DNA from: Rhodospirillales bacterium
Lineage (GTDB): Bacteria; Pseudomonadota; Alphaproteobacteria; Acetobacterales; Acetobacteraceae
Length of the DNA: 5,729 bases
Direction: 5' to 3'
Assembly (NCBI GenBank): GCA_015654825.1
Contig: JAATGE010000453.1
Span: 1-5,729 of the forward strand
The notes beneath the pieces are model-generated. The model saw nothing but the letters and a program-made list of their open reading frames with translations, searched no databases and was not told where the DNA came from. How positions within the stretch are numbered: position 1 is the first letter of the stretch; each line of letters opens with the position of its first letter. Positions 1 to 5,729 of the stretch are shown here, one piece after another. Position numbers and translations under genes: made by a program.

Positions 1-901
1 GCACGCCTTCTTCAAGGCGCTGCTGTTCCTGTGCGCCGGCAGCGTGATCCATGCGATGAGTGACGAGCAGGACATGCGCCGCATGGGCGGCATCTGGCGT
101 TTGATACCGATCACCTACGTGACGATGTGGATCGGCAGCCTGGCGCTCGGCGGCATTCCACCGTTTGCCGGCTACTACTCCAAGGATGCGATCCTGGAGG
201 CGGCGTTCGCGTCCGGCTCCGGTGTCGGGTTTTACGGGTTCGCATGCGGCACGATCGCCGCGTTCCTGACGGCATTCTATTCCGGGCGGCTGCTGTTCAT
301 GACATTCCACGGCAAGCCGCGCGCCGATGCGCACACCATGGAACACGTGCACGAAAGCCCCGCCACGATGTGGGGGCCGCTGGTGATGCTGGCAATCGGG
401 GCGGTGGCGGCAGGCTGGTGGTTCGAGCCGCAATTCATCGGTGAGGGTCAGGCGGATTTTTGGCAAGGCGCCATCTTCACCGCTTCGAACAATCATGAAT
501 TGCAGGCGCTGGCGCATTTGCCGTTCCTGGTGGACGTGCAGCCGGCACTGGCCGGTCTCGGCGGGTTCGCGCTGGCGACCTGGTTCTACATCCTCAGCCC
601 GGAGATACCGGGTCGGCTGGCACAGCGATTCCGCCCGATTTATTTGTTCCTGCTGAACAAATGGTATTTCGACGAGCTGTACGACGCGATTTTCGTGCGG
701 CCGTCGATCTGGCTCGCGCGCGAGCTTTGGCAGGTGGGCGATGCCGCGATTATCGATGGCGTCCCGAACGGAGTGGCGGCACTGGCGGAAGACGGCGCGA
801 AGCAGGTGGTGCGCATCCAGACCGGATCGATCGCCGTGTACGCGTTCACAATGCTGGTCGGGGTTGTCGCCCTGGTCAGCGTCGTTCTGGTCACACGGTG
901 A
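1..901 (+). CDS. nuoL: NADH-quinone oxidoreductase subunit L, C-terminal part (5' end outside window)
   Basis: This is the distal antiporter-like membrane subunit of complex I, which helps couple NADH:quinone electron transfer to proton pumping. The frame is open from base 2 and gives 299 residues; family members are usually 600-700, so roughly half is missing upstream. The GTG at 44 is internal, because the conserved HAFFKALLFLCAGSVIHAM lies before and across it. Visible landmarks, numbered from the first codon in the window: Lys5 in HAFFKALL, GIPPFAGYYSKD at 51-62 (Lys61/Asp62, probably the E. coli K399/D400 pair), and HESPATMWGPL at about 117-127. The amphipathic stretch at about 212-262 fits the long lateral helix that clamps NuoM and NuoN. 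A final membrane helix lies at about 274-297. The stop TGA is at 899-901, nine bases before nuoM. Nothing looks broken. The family call is very secure. Confidence 0.97.
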   Translation, partial: HAFFKALLFLCAGSVIHAMSDEQDMRRMGGIWRLIPITYVTMWIGSLALGGIPPFAGYYSKDAILEAAFASGSGVGFYGFACGTIAAFLTAFYSGRLLFMTFHGKPRADAHTMEHVHESPATMWGPLVMLAIGAVAAGWWFEPQFIGEGQADFWQGAIFTASNNHELQALAHLPFLVDVQPALAGLGGFALATWFYILSPEIPGRLAQRFRPIYLFLLNKWYFDELYDAIFVRPSIWLARELWQVGDAAIIDGVPNGVAALAEDGAKQVVRIQTGSIAVYAFTMLVGVVALVSVVLVTR

Positions 902-902
902 G
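897..902 (+). promoter_or_regulatory. Shine-Dalgarno-like site for nuoM
   Basis: GGTGAG lies 8 bases before the nuoM ATG and overlaps the nuoL stop codon. It is the only purine-rich match in the short nuoL-nuoM junction and supports the ATG at 911. The position suggests that ribosomes finishing nuoL can pass straight to nuoM. Confidence 0.5.
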
Positions 903-910
903 CGCGCGCC

Positions 911-2581
911 ATGAGTGAGACCAACATCGCCGGCTTCCCGATCCTCTCGCTGGTCACGTTCCTGCCGCTGGTCGGGGTCGCGATCCTGGCGACGTTACGC
1001 GGCGATGAGGCGGCGGTCGCACAGAATGCGCGCTGGACGGCGCTGTGGACCAGCCTGCTGACATTCATGATTTCGCTGGTACTGTGGGGCCGGTTCGATC
1101 CGTCGGTGAGCGGGTTCCAGTTCCAGGAGAGCCGCGACTGGATGCCGGAATACGGCGTCGGCTATCGCATGGGCGTGGACGGTATTTCCGTGCTGTTCGT
1201 GCTGCTCAGCACCGCGCTGACACCAGTCTGCATCCTGGCGAGTTGGGACGCGATCCGCACGCGGGTGCGGGAATACATGATCGTGTTCCTGATCCTGGAA
1301 ACCATGATGGTGGGCATGTTCTGCGCCACCGATTTCCTGCTGTTCTACGTGTTCTTCGAGGCCGTTCTGATCCCGATGTACGTCATCATCGGCGTGTGGG
1401 GCGGGCCGCGGCGCGTGTACGCATCGTTGAAATTCTTTTTGTACACGCTGACGGGTTCGGTGCTGATGCTGCTGGCGCTGCTGGCGATGTGGCAGCGTGC
1501 GGGCACCACGGATATTTCGGTGCTGCTGCACACGCCGTTCCCGTACAACATGCAGTACTGGCTGTTCCTGGCGTTCATGGCGAGCTTTGCCGTGAAAGTA
1601 CCGATGTGGCCGGTGCACACATGGTTGCCGGATGCGCATGTGGAAGCGCCGACCGCGGGCTCCGTTATCCTGGCCGGCGTGCTGCTGAAAATGGGCGCCT
1701 ACGGGTTCATCCGGTTTTCCGTGGCAATGCTGCCGGACGCCTCGGCGCATTTCCAGCCGCTGATGTTCGCGCTCGGCGTGGTCGCCGTCATCTACACCTC
1801 CTACGTGGCGCTGGCACAGGAGGATATGAAAAAGCTGGTGGCCTATTCGTCCGTCGCGCACATGGGCGTGGTCATGATCGGCATCTTTACGTTCAACCAG
1901 CAGGGGCTTGATGGCGCGCTGTTCCAGATGCTGTCGCACGGCATCGTTTCGGCCGCTTTGTTCCTTTGTGTCGGCGTGGTGTACGACCGGATCCATTCGC
2001 GCGAAATCGCGCGCTATGGCGGGCTGTCGGACAGGATGCCGGCCTATGCGCTGGTGTTCATGGTATTCACCATGGCCAGCATCGGCCTACCCGGAACCAG
2101 CGGGTTCGTAGGCGAGTTTTTGGTCATTGTCGGCGCATTCAAGGTGAATTTCTGGCTGGCGCTGCTCGGCGCGCTAGGCATGATCCTGGGTGCCGCGTAC
2201 ATGCTGTATCTGTATCGACGGGTGATGTTCGGCCGCATTACCAAGGATGATCTGAAGTCCATTCTGGATCTCTCGCCGAGGGAGATCGCGGTGTTCGCGC
2301 CACTGGTGCTGCTGACGCTGTGGATGGGCGTGTACCCGAGCAGTTTCACGAGTTTCTTCGATGCGACGACGGGTGCCTTTGTGCAAGGACACGACCAGGC
2401 AATGCTTGGCTCCGCCGGCCAAGGGCTTCGCCCCTTGACCCCACTGGGGACAAGTCCCCAGACCCCATTAATTCGCCTCGGAACCAATAAAATTGGGGTC
2501 TGGGGACTAGTCCCCAGTGGGGTCCTAGGGGCAAAGCCCCTAGCCTTCCTTCCTGCGTCCACGGGAACAAACCTTCCATGA
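911..2581 (+). CDS. nuoM: NADH-quinone oxidoreductase subunit M, with repeat-encoded C-terminal tail
   Basis: Antiporter-like, proton-pumping membrane subunit of complex I, between NuoL and NuoN. The 556-residue product keeps the key charged residues: Glu150 in [13 protein letters not shown] (E. coli E144), Lys229 in [10 protein letters not shown] (K234), Lys260 in [10 protein letters not shown] (K265) and Glu402 in SGFVGEFLV (E407). The signature [16 protein letters not shown] is at 235-250. The last membrane helix is at about 458-479. Subunit M is normally close to 500-515 residues. Here residues 503-545 come from an inverted-repeat element lying in frame, followed by about 11 residues. Removing the 129-bp element leaves 513 residues, the usual length, so the tail is inferred to be an insertion that kept the frame. 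The tail has no charged motif or helix signature of the family. The stop overlaps the nuoN start in ATGA, so translation is probably coupled. The core identity is certain; the function of the tail is unknown. Confidence 0.97.
   Translation: MSETNIAGFPILSLVTFLPLVGVAILATLRGDEAAVAQNARWTALWTSLLTFMISLVLWGRFDPSVSGFQFQESRDWMPEYGVGYRMGVDGISVLFVLLSTALTPVCILASWDAIRTRVREYMIVFLILETMMVGMFCATDFLLFYVFFEAVLIPMYVIIGVWGGPRRVYASLKFFLYTLTGSVLMLLALLAMWQRAGTTDISVLLHTPFPYNMQYWLFLAFMASFAVKVPMWPVHTWLPDAHVEAPTAGSVILAGVLLKMGAYGFIRFSVAMLPDASAHFQPLMFALGVVAVIYTSYVALAQEDMKKLVAYSSVAHMGVVMIGIFTFNQQGLDGALFQMLSHGIVSAALFLCVGVVYDRIHSREIARYGGLSDRMPAYALVFMVFTMASIGLPGTSGFVGEFLVIVGAFKVNFWLALLGALGMILGAAYMLYLYRRVMFGRITKDDLKSILDLSPREIAVFAPLVLLTLWMGVYPSSFTSFFDATTGAFVQGHDQAMLGSAGQGLRPLTPLGTSPQTPLIRLGTNKIGVWGLVPSGVLGAKPLAFLPASTGTNLP
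2417..2545. repeat. 129-bp palindromic (inverted-repeat) element inside the 3' end of nuoM
   Basis: Two arms face each other. The core arms are 2437-2467 and 2494-2524, 31 bases each, complementary except for one A-A mismatch (2452 with 2509). Imperfect complementarity extends outward to 2417 and 2545, leaving a loop of 26 bases. Each arm also contains smaller palindromes: CTGGGGACAAGTCCCCAG at 2444-2461, the perfect 18-bp CTGGGGACTAGTCCCCAG at 2500-2517, CTAGGGGCAAAGCCCCTAG at 2525-2543, and an imperfect AAGGG/CCCTT hairpin at 2421-2436. The length, 129, is a multiple of three. It has no gene of its own and no clear target-site duplication. Such nested palindromes are typical of dispersed non-autonomous REP/MITE-like repeats; the style recalls repeats of Acetobacteraceae, which is recollection, not a search result. 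Confidence 0.85.
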
Positions 2582-4008
2582 ACTGGACCGCGGCCCTTCC
2601 CGAAATTTTTCTGTCGTGCGCCGGCATGGTGATCCTGCTGCTAGGCGTCGTGCAGAAGAAGGACAGCACCACGCTCTGCACCATGGGCGTGCTGGCGGCC
2701 TTCGCGATGGCCGCGATGCTGGTGTTGCAGGTGCAGCCGACGGCCGCCTATCACGGCCTGTTCGTCACCGACGCGATGGCTACGTTCGCAAAACTGCTTA
2801 TTCTGGCCGGCGCCGCGCTGACCGCCGTTCTATCGCTCGATTTCAATGCGAAGGCGGGCACGGCGCGATTCGAATTTCCGGTGCTGATACTGTTCTCCAC
2901 CGTCGGCATGATGACGATGGCATCGGCCGCCAATCTCATGACGCTGTATATGGGGCTGGAGTTGATGTCGCTGGCGATCTACGTCCTGGCGGCGTTCGCG
3001 CGCGACGATCTGCGGTCCTCGGAAGCCGGCCTGAAATACTTTGTCCTGGGAGCGTTGGCGTCCGGACTGCTGCTATATGGCATTTCGCTGACCTACGGGT
3101 TTTCCGGCTCGATGGATTTCGGGCGTTTGGCGCAGGCGATCACGGATCCCGACGGCGTATCCACTGGCCTGATGGTCGGCATGGCCTTCATCCTCGCCGG
3201 CCTCGCGTTCAAGATTTCCGCGGTACCGTTCCACATGTGGACGCCTGATGTTTACGAAGGCGCGCCGACACCGGTCACGGCGTTCATCAGCACCGCGCCG
3301 AAGGTGGCGCCTTTCGTGGCGCTGCTGCGCGTCATGGTGGGGCCGTTCGGGCATGTGACCGTGCAGTGGCAGCCGATCATCGTTCTGGTCGCTATCGCGA
3401 GCATGCTGTTGGGCAGTTTTGCGGCCATCATGCAGAGCAACATCAAACGCCTGATGGCGTATTCCAGCATCGGCCACATGGGGTACGCGCTGGTCGGCCT
3501 GGCGGCCGGCACGGAAGCGGGTGTGCGCGGCGTGCTGATTTATTTGCTGACCTATGTCGCGATGTCGGCCGGGGCGTTCGCCTGCATCATCGCCATGCGG
3601 CGGGACGGGCGGGCCGTGGAACGGATCGCCGATCTCGCAGGCCTGGCGAAAACCGATTTGCCGCTCGCGTCGCTGCTGGCGATTTTCATGTTCAGCATGG
3701 CGGGAATTCCACCGTTCGCCGGATTCTTCGGCAAGCTCTACGTGTTTTTGGCGGCGGTCCAGGTCGGCACGCCGATCATGTGGACACTGGCGATCCTCGG
3801 CGTGCTGACCAGTGTCGTCGGGTGCTTCTATTATCTGCGCGTCGTCAAGGTGATGTTCTTCGACGCAGCGGAGCCGGCGTTCGATGCACGGCCGGCAGGC
3901 GTTTCGTTCGTGGCGGTCGCATCGGGCGCGTTCACGGTGCTGTTTGTGCTGGCGCTGGGCGCTTTCACCGGCGCGGCCGGCAGCGCTGCCAAGGCGTTGT
4001 TTGGGTAG
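2578..4008 (+). CDS. nuoN: NADH-quinone oxidoreductase subunit N
   Basis: Third antiporter-like subunit of complex I, the one nearest the quinone-side subunits. The product is 476 residues, normal for the family, and almost entirely hydrophobic helices. Visible conserved residues are Glu128 in [13 protein letters not shown] (E. coli E133), Lys153 in [10 protein letters not shown] (K158), Lys212 in [20 protein letters not shown] (K217), Lys242 in STAPKVA (K247) and Lys386 in [15 protein letters not shown] (K395). The ATG at 2578 overlaps the nuoM stop (ATGA), and [10 protein letters not shown] is a usual subunit N beginning. The upstream sequence has only a weak GGGA at 2563-2566, so coupling to nuoM translation is the likely route of initiation. 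The right arm of the palindromic element ends 32 bases before the start. The stop is TAG at 4006-4008. No defect is seen. Confidence 0.97.
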   Translation: MNWTAALPEIFLSCAGMVILLLGVVQKKDSTTLCTMGVLAAFAMAAMLVLQVQPTAAYHGLFVTDAMATFAKLLILAGAALTAVLSLDFNAKAGTARFEFPVLILFSTVGMMTMASAANLMTLYMGLELMSLAIYVLAAFARDDLRSSEAGLKYFVLGALASGLLLYGISLTYGFSGSMDFGRLAQAITDPDGVSTGLMVGMAFILAGLAFKISAVPFHMWTPDVYEGAPTPVTAFISTAPKVAPFVALLRVMVGPFGHVTVQWQPIIVLVAIASMLLGSFAAIMQSNIKRLMAYSSIGHMGYALVGLAAGTEAGVRGVLIYLLTYVAMSAGAFACIIAMRRDGRAVERIADLAGLAKTDLPLASLLAIFMFSMAGIPPFAGFFGKLYVFLAAVQVGTPIMWTLAILGVLTSVVGCFYYLRVVKVMFFDAAEPAFDARPAGVSFVAVASGAFTVLFVLALGAFTGAAGSAAKALFG

Positions 4009-4116
4009 CAAAAAGGAAGCCGGGGGCGCTGCCCGTCCCGCTATGGATGGGGCTCTCCGGCGCACGGGCGCACGCCGCGCGCAACGGGCCCAGGGCAGGG
4101 GCGTGGCCTTACCTGA
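4009..4116. other. nuoN-birA intergenic gap, no gene seen
   Basis: This 108-base, very GC-rich spacer is the only sizeable non-coding stretch of the window. I see no promoter-like -35/-10 pair, no terminator with a T-run and no RNA gene. GGGGGCGCTGCCC near 4022-4034 can make a short hairpin and resembles the GGGGCnnnGCCCC units of the palindromic element in nuoM, so the gap may hold a decayed repeat. A TGA at 4114-4116 directly precedes the birA ATG in the same frame. Confidence 0.5.
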
Positions 4117-4842
4117 ATGAGCGTCGCCATCCCAGCCTGGGATTTCCGCTTCTTCGAGGAACTTCCCTCAACGCAAGACGTGGCGATCGCGGCCGCGCGG
4201 GACGGCGCCCCGGGTCCGCTCGCGGTCATTGCGCGCCGCCAGACAGCGGGCCGCGGCCGTGCCGGCCGAAGCTGGACGGCACCCGAGGGAAACCTCAGTT
4301 TTTCCGCCATGTTGCGCCCGGCGCCGGGGCCATTGATGGCCGCGGCCTGGGCCCTGCTGGCGGGTGTCGCGGTCTATGAGGCGGTTGCCGGCAAGCTCCC
4401 GGCGCCAGGCAGGCTAATGCTGAAATGGCCGAACGATCTGCTGCTGGGCGGGGCTAAGCTGGCAGGCGTGCTGATCGATAGCAGCCTTGCCAGGGACGGA
4501 TCGGCCGAGTGGGTGGTGATCGGGGTCGGGGTGAATTTGGCCGCGGCGCCCTCGGTTGAAGGGCGGGCGACCACCTGCCTGGCCGCGGCGGGGGTGACGG
4601 TGGCGCCGGAGGAACTGGCGCAGGCGCTGATGGCGCAACTCGACCGGTGGGGCGCCACGCCGTTCCCCGGGGTGCGGCAAGCCTGGCTGCAACGGGCGCA
4701 CCCGCTCGGCACCCGCCTGCGTGTGCAGAGCGGCGGCCAGGTGATAGAGGGGGCGTTTGCCGGCCTCAGCGAGGACGGCAAACTGCGGCTGGAGGGGGCA
4801 GGGGAAGCCGCTTCCGGCGATGTTGAGATCGCGGGGAACTGA
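4117..4842 (+). CDS. birA: Biotin--[acetyl-CoA-carboxylase] ligase, monofunctional
   Basis: Cytoplasmic enzyme that makes biotinyl-5'-AMP from biotin and ATP and transfers biotin to a lysine of carrier proteins, chiefly the AccB subunit of acetyl-CoA carboxylase. The 241 residues contain, in order, PSTQ at 17-20, the adenylate-binding loop [13 protein letters not shown] at 41-53, KWPND at 103-107, KLAGVLID at 114-121 (Lys114 matches the catalytic lysine of E. coli BirA), IGVGVN at 135-140, and a small C-terminal SH3-like domain from about 192. There is no N-terminal helix-turn-helix, so it should be an enzyme only and not a repressor of biotin genes. The start is fixed upstream by an in-frame TGA immediately before the ATG. 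The Shine-Dalgarno match is poor (an AGGGG near 4096-4101 is rather far away). The stop TGA is 17 bases before the coaX start. Confidence 0.94.
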   Translation: MSVAIPAWDFRFFEELPSTQDVAIAAARDGAPGPLAVIARRQTAGRGRAGRSWTAPEGNLSFSAMLRPAPGPLMAAAWALLAGVAVYEAVAGKLPAPGRLMLKWPNDLLLGGAKLAGVLIDSSLARDGSAEWVVIGVGVNLAAAPSVEGRATTCLAAAGVTVAPEELAQALMAQLDRWGATPFPGVRQAWLQRAHPLGTRLRVQSGGQVIEGAFAGLSEDGKLRLEGAGEAASGDVEIAGN

Positions 4843-4871
4843 ATGCTTCTGGTGCCAGAATGCTTCTGGTG
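4841..4871 (+). repeat. 17-bp tandem duplication at the birA-coaX junction
   Basis: GAATGCTTCTGGTG occurs at 4841-4854 and again at 4858-4871, separated by CCA, so a 17-base unit is repeated with the second copy ending after 14 bases. The first copy begins inside the birA stop codon; the second begins two bases before the coaX ATG. Both copies hold an ATG followed by the same CTT CTG GTG, so the coaX start region has been copied. Neither gene is damaged. Confidence 0.9.
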
Positions 4872-4872
4872 A
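4843..4872 (+). other. 9-codon leader reading frame overlapping the coaX start
   Basis: The first ATG of the duplicated unit opens a frame reading MLLVPECFW and stops at TGA 4870-4872, in a different frame from coaX. It is preceded by GGGGA at 4833-4837, five bases upstream, a better Shine-Dalgarno match than the one in front of the coaX ATG. The stop overlaps a GTG codon at 4869-4871 in the coaX frame (GTGA). I infer that it could be translated and influence coaX initiation; it may equally be an accident of the duplication. Confidence 0.4.
4849..4854 (+). promoter_or_regulatory. Possible Shine-Dalgarno site for coaX
   Basis: CTGGTG ends five bases before the coaX ATG, and its GGTG can pair with the CACC of the 16S rRNA 3' end. 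It derives from the Leu-Val codons of the duplicated start region, so the duplication may have supplied a replacement ribosome site. Confidence 0.35.
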
Positions 4873-5669
4873 TCGATGCGGGCAACACGAACATCGTGTT
4901 CGCGGTGCATGACGGGCGGCGGTGGGCGGGTATCTGGCGCATTGCCACCGATCCGCAGCGCACCAGCGACGAATACGCCGTGTGGCTGCTGACCCTGCTG
5001 ACCCACTCCAAGCTGACGCCGGATCTGGTGAACAGCGCCGTAATCGGCACGGTGGTGCCGGCGGCGCTGTACCATCTGCGCCGCCTGTGCCGCGACTGGT
5101 TCCAGGTGGAGCCGCTGATCGCCCGTTCAACGCTGGACTGGGGTTTTGAGATACGGGTGGACGCCCCGGCTGAGGTCGGCGCCGACCGCCTGCTGAACGC
5201 CCTGGCGGCGTTCCACCTGTTCGGGCAGGCACTGGTGGTGATTGATTTCGGCACGGCGACGACGTTCGACGTGGTGGGCAAGGACGGCGCCTACCTCGGC
5301 GGGGCGATCGCGCCCGGCATCAACCTTTCCATCGAGGCGCTGCACCAGGCGGCGGCGCGGCTGCCGCGCATCGGTATCGGGCGGCCGCAGGCGGTGATTG
5401 GCCGCGGCACGGTGCCGGCCATGCAATCGGGCATCTACTGGGGCTACATAGGTCTGATAGAAGGCCTGGTGGCCCGCATCCGGCGGGAAATGGACGATCC
5501 GCTTAAGATTGTCGCAACCGGGGGGCTGGCACCTCTGTTCTCCGAGGGAACAGGGATTTTCGACCGGATCGAGCCTGATCTGACGCTCGATGGTCTGCGC
5601 ATGTTGGCGGAGCGCAACCCTGCCCCCAGATTAAGCCGCGACAGAACACGAACCATCGAAGGCGATTAA
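4860..5669 (+). CDS. coaX: Type III pantothenate kinase
   Basis: Cytoplasmic enzyme for the first step of CoA biosynthesis, ATP-dependent phosphorylation of pantothenate to 4'-phosphopantothenate. It belongs to the ASKHA fold, typically needs a monovalent cation and is usually not inhibited by CoA (family knowledge). The 269 residues show the expected motifs: DAGNTN at 6-11 (phosphate-binding loop), GADR at 107-110 with Asp109 as the likely catalytic base, DFGTATT at 129-135, GGAIAPGI at 147-154 and ATGGLA at 219-224. The length is close to the usual 255-265. ATG 4860 was chosen because [10 protein letters not shown] is the canonical beginning; a GTG at 4869 in the same frame would remove only three residues. 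An identical ATG context 17 bases upstream is out of frame. The stop TAA shares its last base with the next gene's ATG. Its role next to birA is cofactor supply. Confidence 0.96.
   Translation: MLLVIDAGNTNIVFAVHDGRRWAGIWRIATDPQRTSDEYAVWLLTLLTHSKLTPDLVNSAVIGTVVPAALYHLRRLCRDWFQVEPLIARSTLDWGFEIRVDAPAEVGADRLLNALAAFHLFGQALVVIDFGTATTFDVVGKDGAYLGGAIAPGINLSIEALHQAAARLPRIGIGRPQAVIGRGTVPAMQSGIYWGYIGLIEGLVARIRREMDDPLKIVATGGLAPLFSEGTGIFDRIEPDLTLDGLRMLAERNPAPRLSRDRTRTIEGD
5659..5662 (+). promoter_or_regulatory. Shine-Dalgarno-like site for the RNase J gene
   Basis: AAGG inside the last coaX codons lies six bases before the ATG at 5669, a normal spacing. It supports that ATG as the start in the TAATG junction. 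Confidence 0.4.
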
Positions 5670-5729
5670 TGAACGCAGTACCGGGCGATCTGGCCTTCCT
5701 GCCCCTGGGCGGGACGGGCGAGATTGGCA
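5669..5729 (+). CDS. rnj: Ribonuclease J, N-terminal fragment (3' end outside window)
   Basis: Only 20 full codons are visible: [20 protein letters not shown]. The stretch FLPLGGTGEIG closely matches the start of the metallo-beta-lactamase/beta-CASP domain in bacterial RNase J, which usually reads LPLGGxGEIGMN. RNase J is a cytoplasmic exo/endonuclease acting in mRNA turnover and rRNA maturation. The ATG overlaps the coaX stop by one base (TAATG) and has an AAGG six bases upstream. The position after birA and coaX agrees with the order known in alphaproteobacteria. The zinc-binding HxHxDH motif would lie beyond the window, so catalytic competence cannot be judged. Another beta-CASP family protein is the main alternative. 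Confidence 0.85.
   Translation, partial: MNAVPGDLAFLPLGGTGEIG

Noticed and set aside
44..901. GTG at 44 as the start of a short independent membrane protein
   Set aside because: The frame is open to base 2 and the upstream codons encode HAFFKALLFLCAG, a conserved internal part of NuoL; the gene is simply cut by the window edge.
995..1996. Long reverse-strand open frame (333 codons) opposite nuoM
   Set aside because: It is rich in His, Arg and Gln as expected of antisense frames in GC-rich coding DNA, has no recognisable domain, and lies wholly opposite a well-conserved gene.
2417..2545. CRISPR repeat or integrase attachment site
   Set aside because: There are only two arms in inverted orientation, no spacers, no cas or integrase gene and no tRNA; a REP/MITE-like repeat explains it better.
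2491..2550. Rho-independent terminator at the right arm of the palindrome
   Set aside because: The hairpins are GC-rich but followed by CCTTCCTTCC rather than a T-run, and they lie inside the nuoM coding frame with nuoN immediately after.
4017..4040. Terminator after nuoN
   Set aside because: The GGGGGCGCTGCCC hairpin is short and lacks a T-run; the downstream gene is on the same strand and close.
3073..4065. Long reverse-strand open frame (330 codons) opposite nuoN
   Set aside because: Same low-complexity Arg/His composition, no family motif, fully opposite nuoN.
3366..4379. Forward frame of 337 codons bridging nuoN, the gap and birA
   Set aside because: It is out of frame with both genes, and its Arg/Gly-rich product has no recognisable motif; it is open because of GC bias.
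4414..5232. Reverse-strand open frame (272 codons) opposite birA and coaX
   Set aside because: The composition is typical of a shadow frame and it crosses two solid genes on the other strand.

Overview
The window is GC-rich and entirely plus-strand. It is a densely packed piece of a chromosomal operon that carries the last genes of respiratory complex I followed by three housekeeping genes. The order is nuoL (3' part only), nuoM, nuoN, birA (biotin protein ligase without a DNA-binding domain), coaX (type III pantothenate kinase) and the first 20 codons of an RNase J gene. This order, with birA-coaX-rnj behind nuoN, is known from alphaproteobacteria. The palindromic GGGGCnnnGCCCC-type repeat in nuoM recalls elements I associate with Acetobacteraceae (Rhodospirillales). 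The class assignment is fairly firm; the family is a guess.

Layout. nuoL runs from the left edge to 901. nuoM is 911-2581, and its last ~54 codons are mostly a 129-bp inverted-repeat element. nuoN is 2578-4008 and starts in a 4-base ATGA overlap with nuoM. A 108-base gap without a convincing gene follows. birA is 4117-4842, coaX 4860-5669, and the RNase J gene starts at 5669, sharing one base with the coaX stop. There are no tRNAs, rRNAs, CRISPR arrays, transposase genes or convincing terminators. The promoter must lie upstream of the window.

Function. NuoL, NuoM and NuoN are the three antiporter-like proton-pumping subunits of NADH:quinone oxidoreductase, and each keeps the charged membrane residues expected for pumping. 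BirA attaches biotin to carboxylases such as acetyl-CoA carboxylase. CoaX performs the first step of CoA synthesis from pantothenate. RNase J is an mRNA- and rRNA-processing nuclease. The link between respiration, cofactor supply and RNA turnover is positional (shared transcript); no mechanism is visible.

The two most notable observations are at gene junctions. A palindromic repeat has been absorbed in frame into the C-terminus of NuoM, giving a 556-residue protein, and would form a long hairpin just before nuoN. A 17-bp tandem duplication at the birA-coaX junction copied the coaX start codon and created a 9-codon leader reading frame overlapping coaX. I see no new multi-gene system here; the rest is an ordinary core operon.
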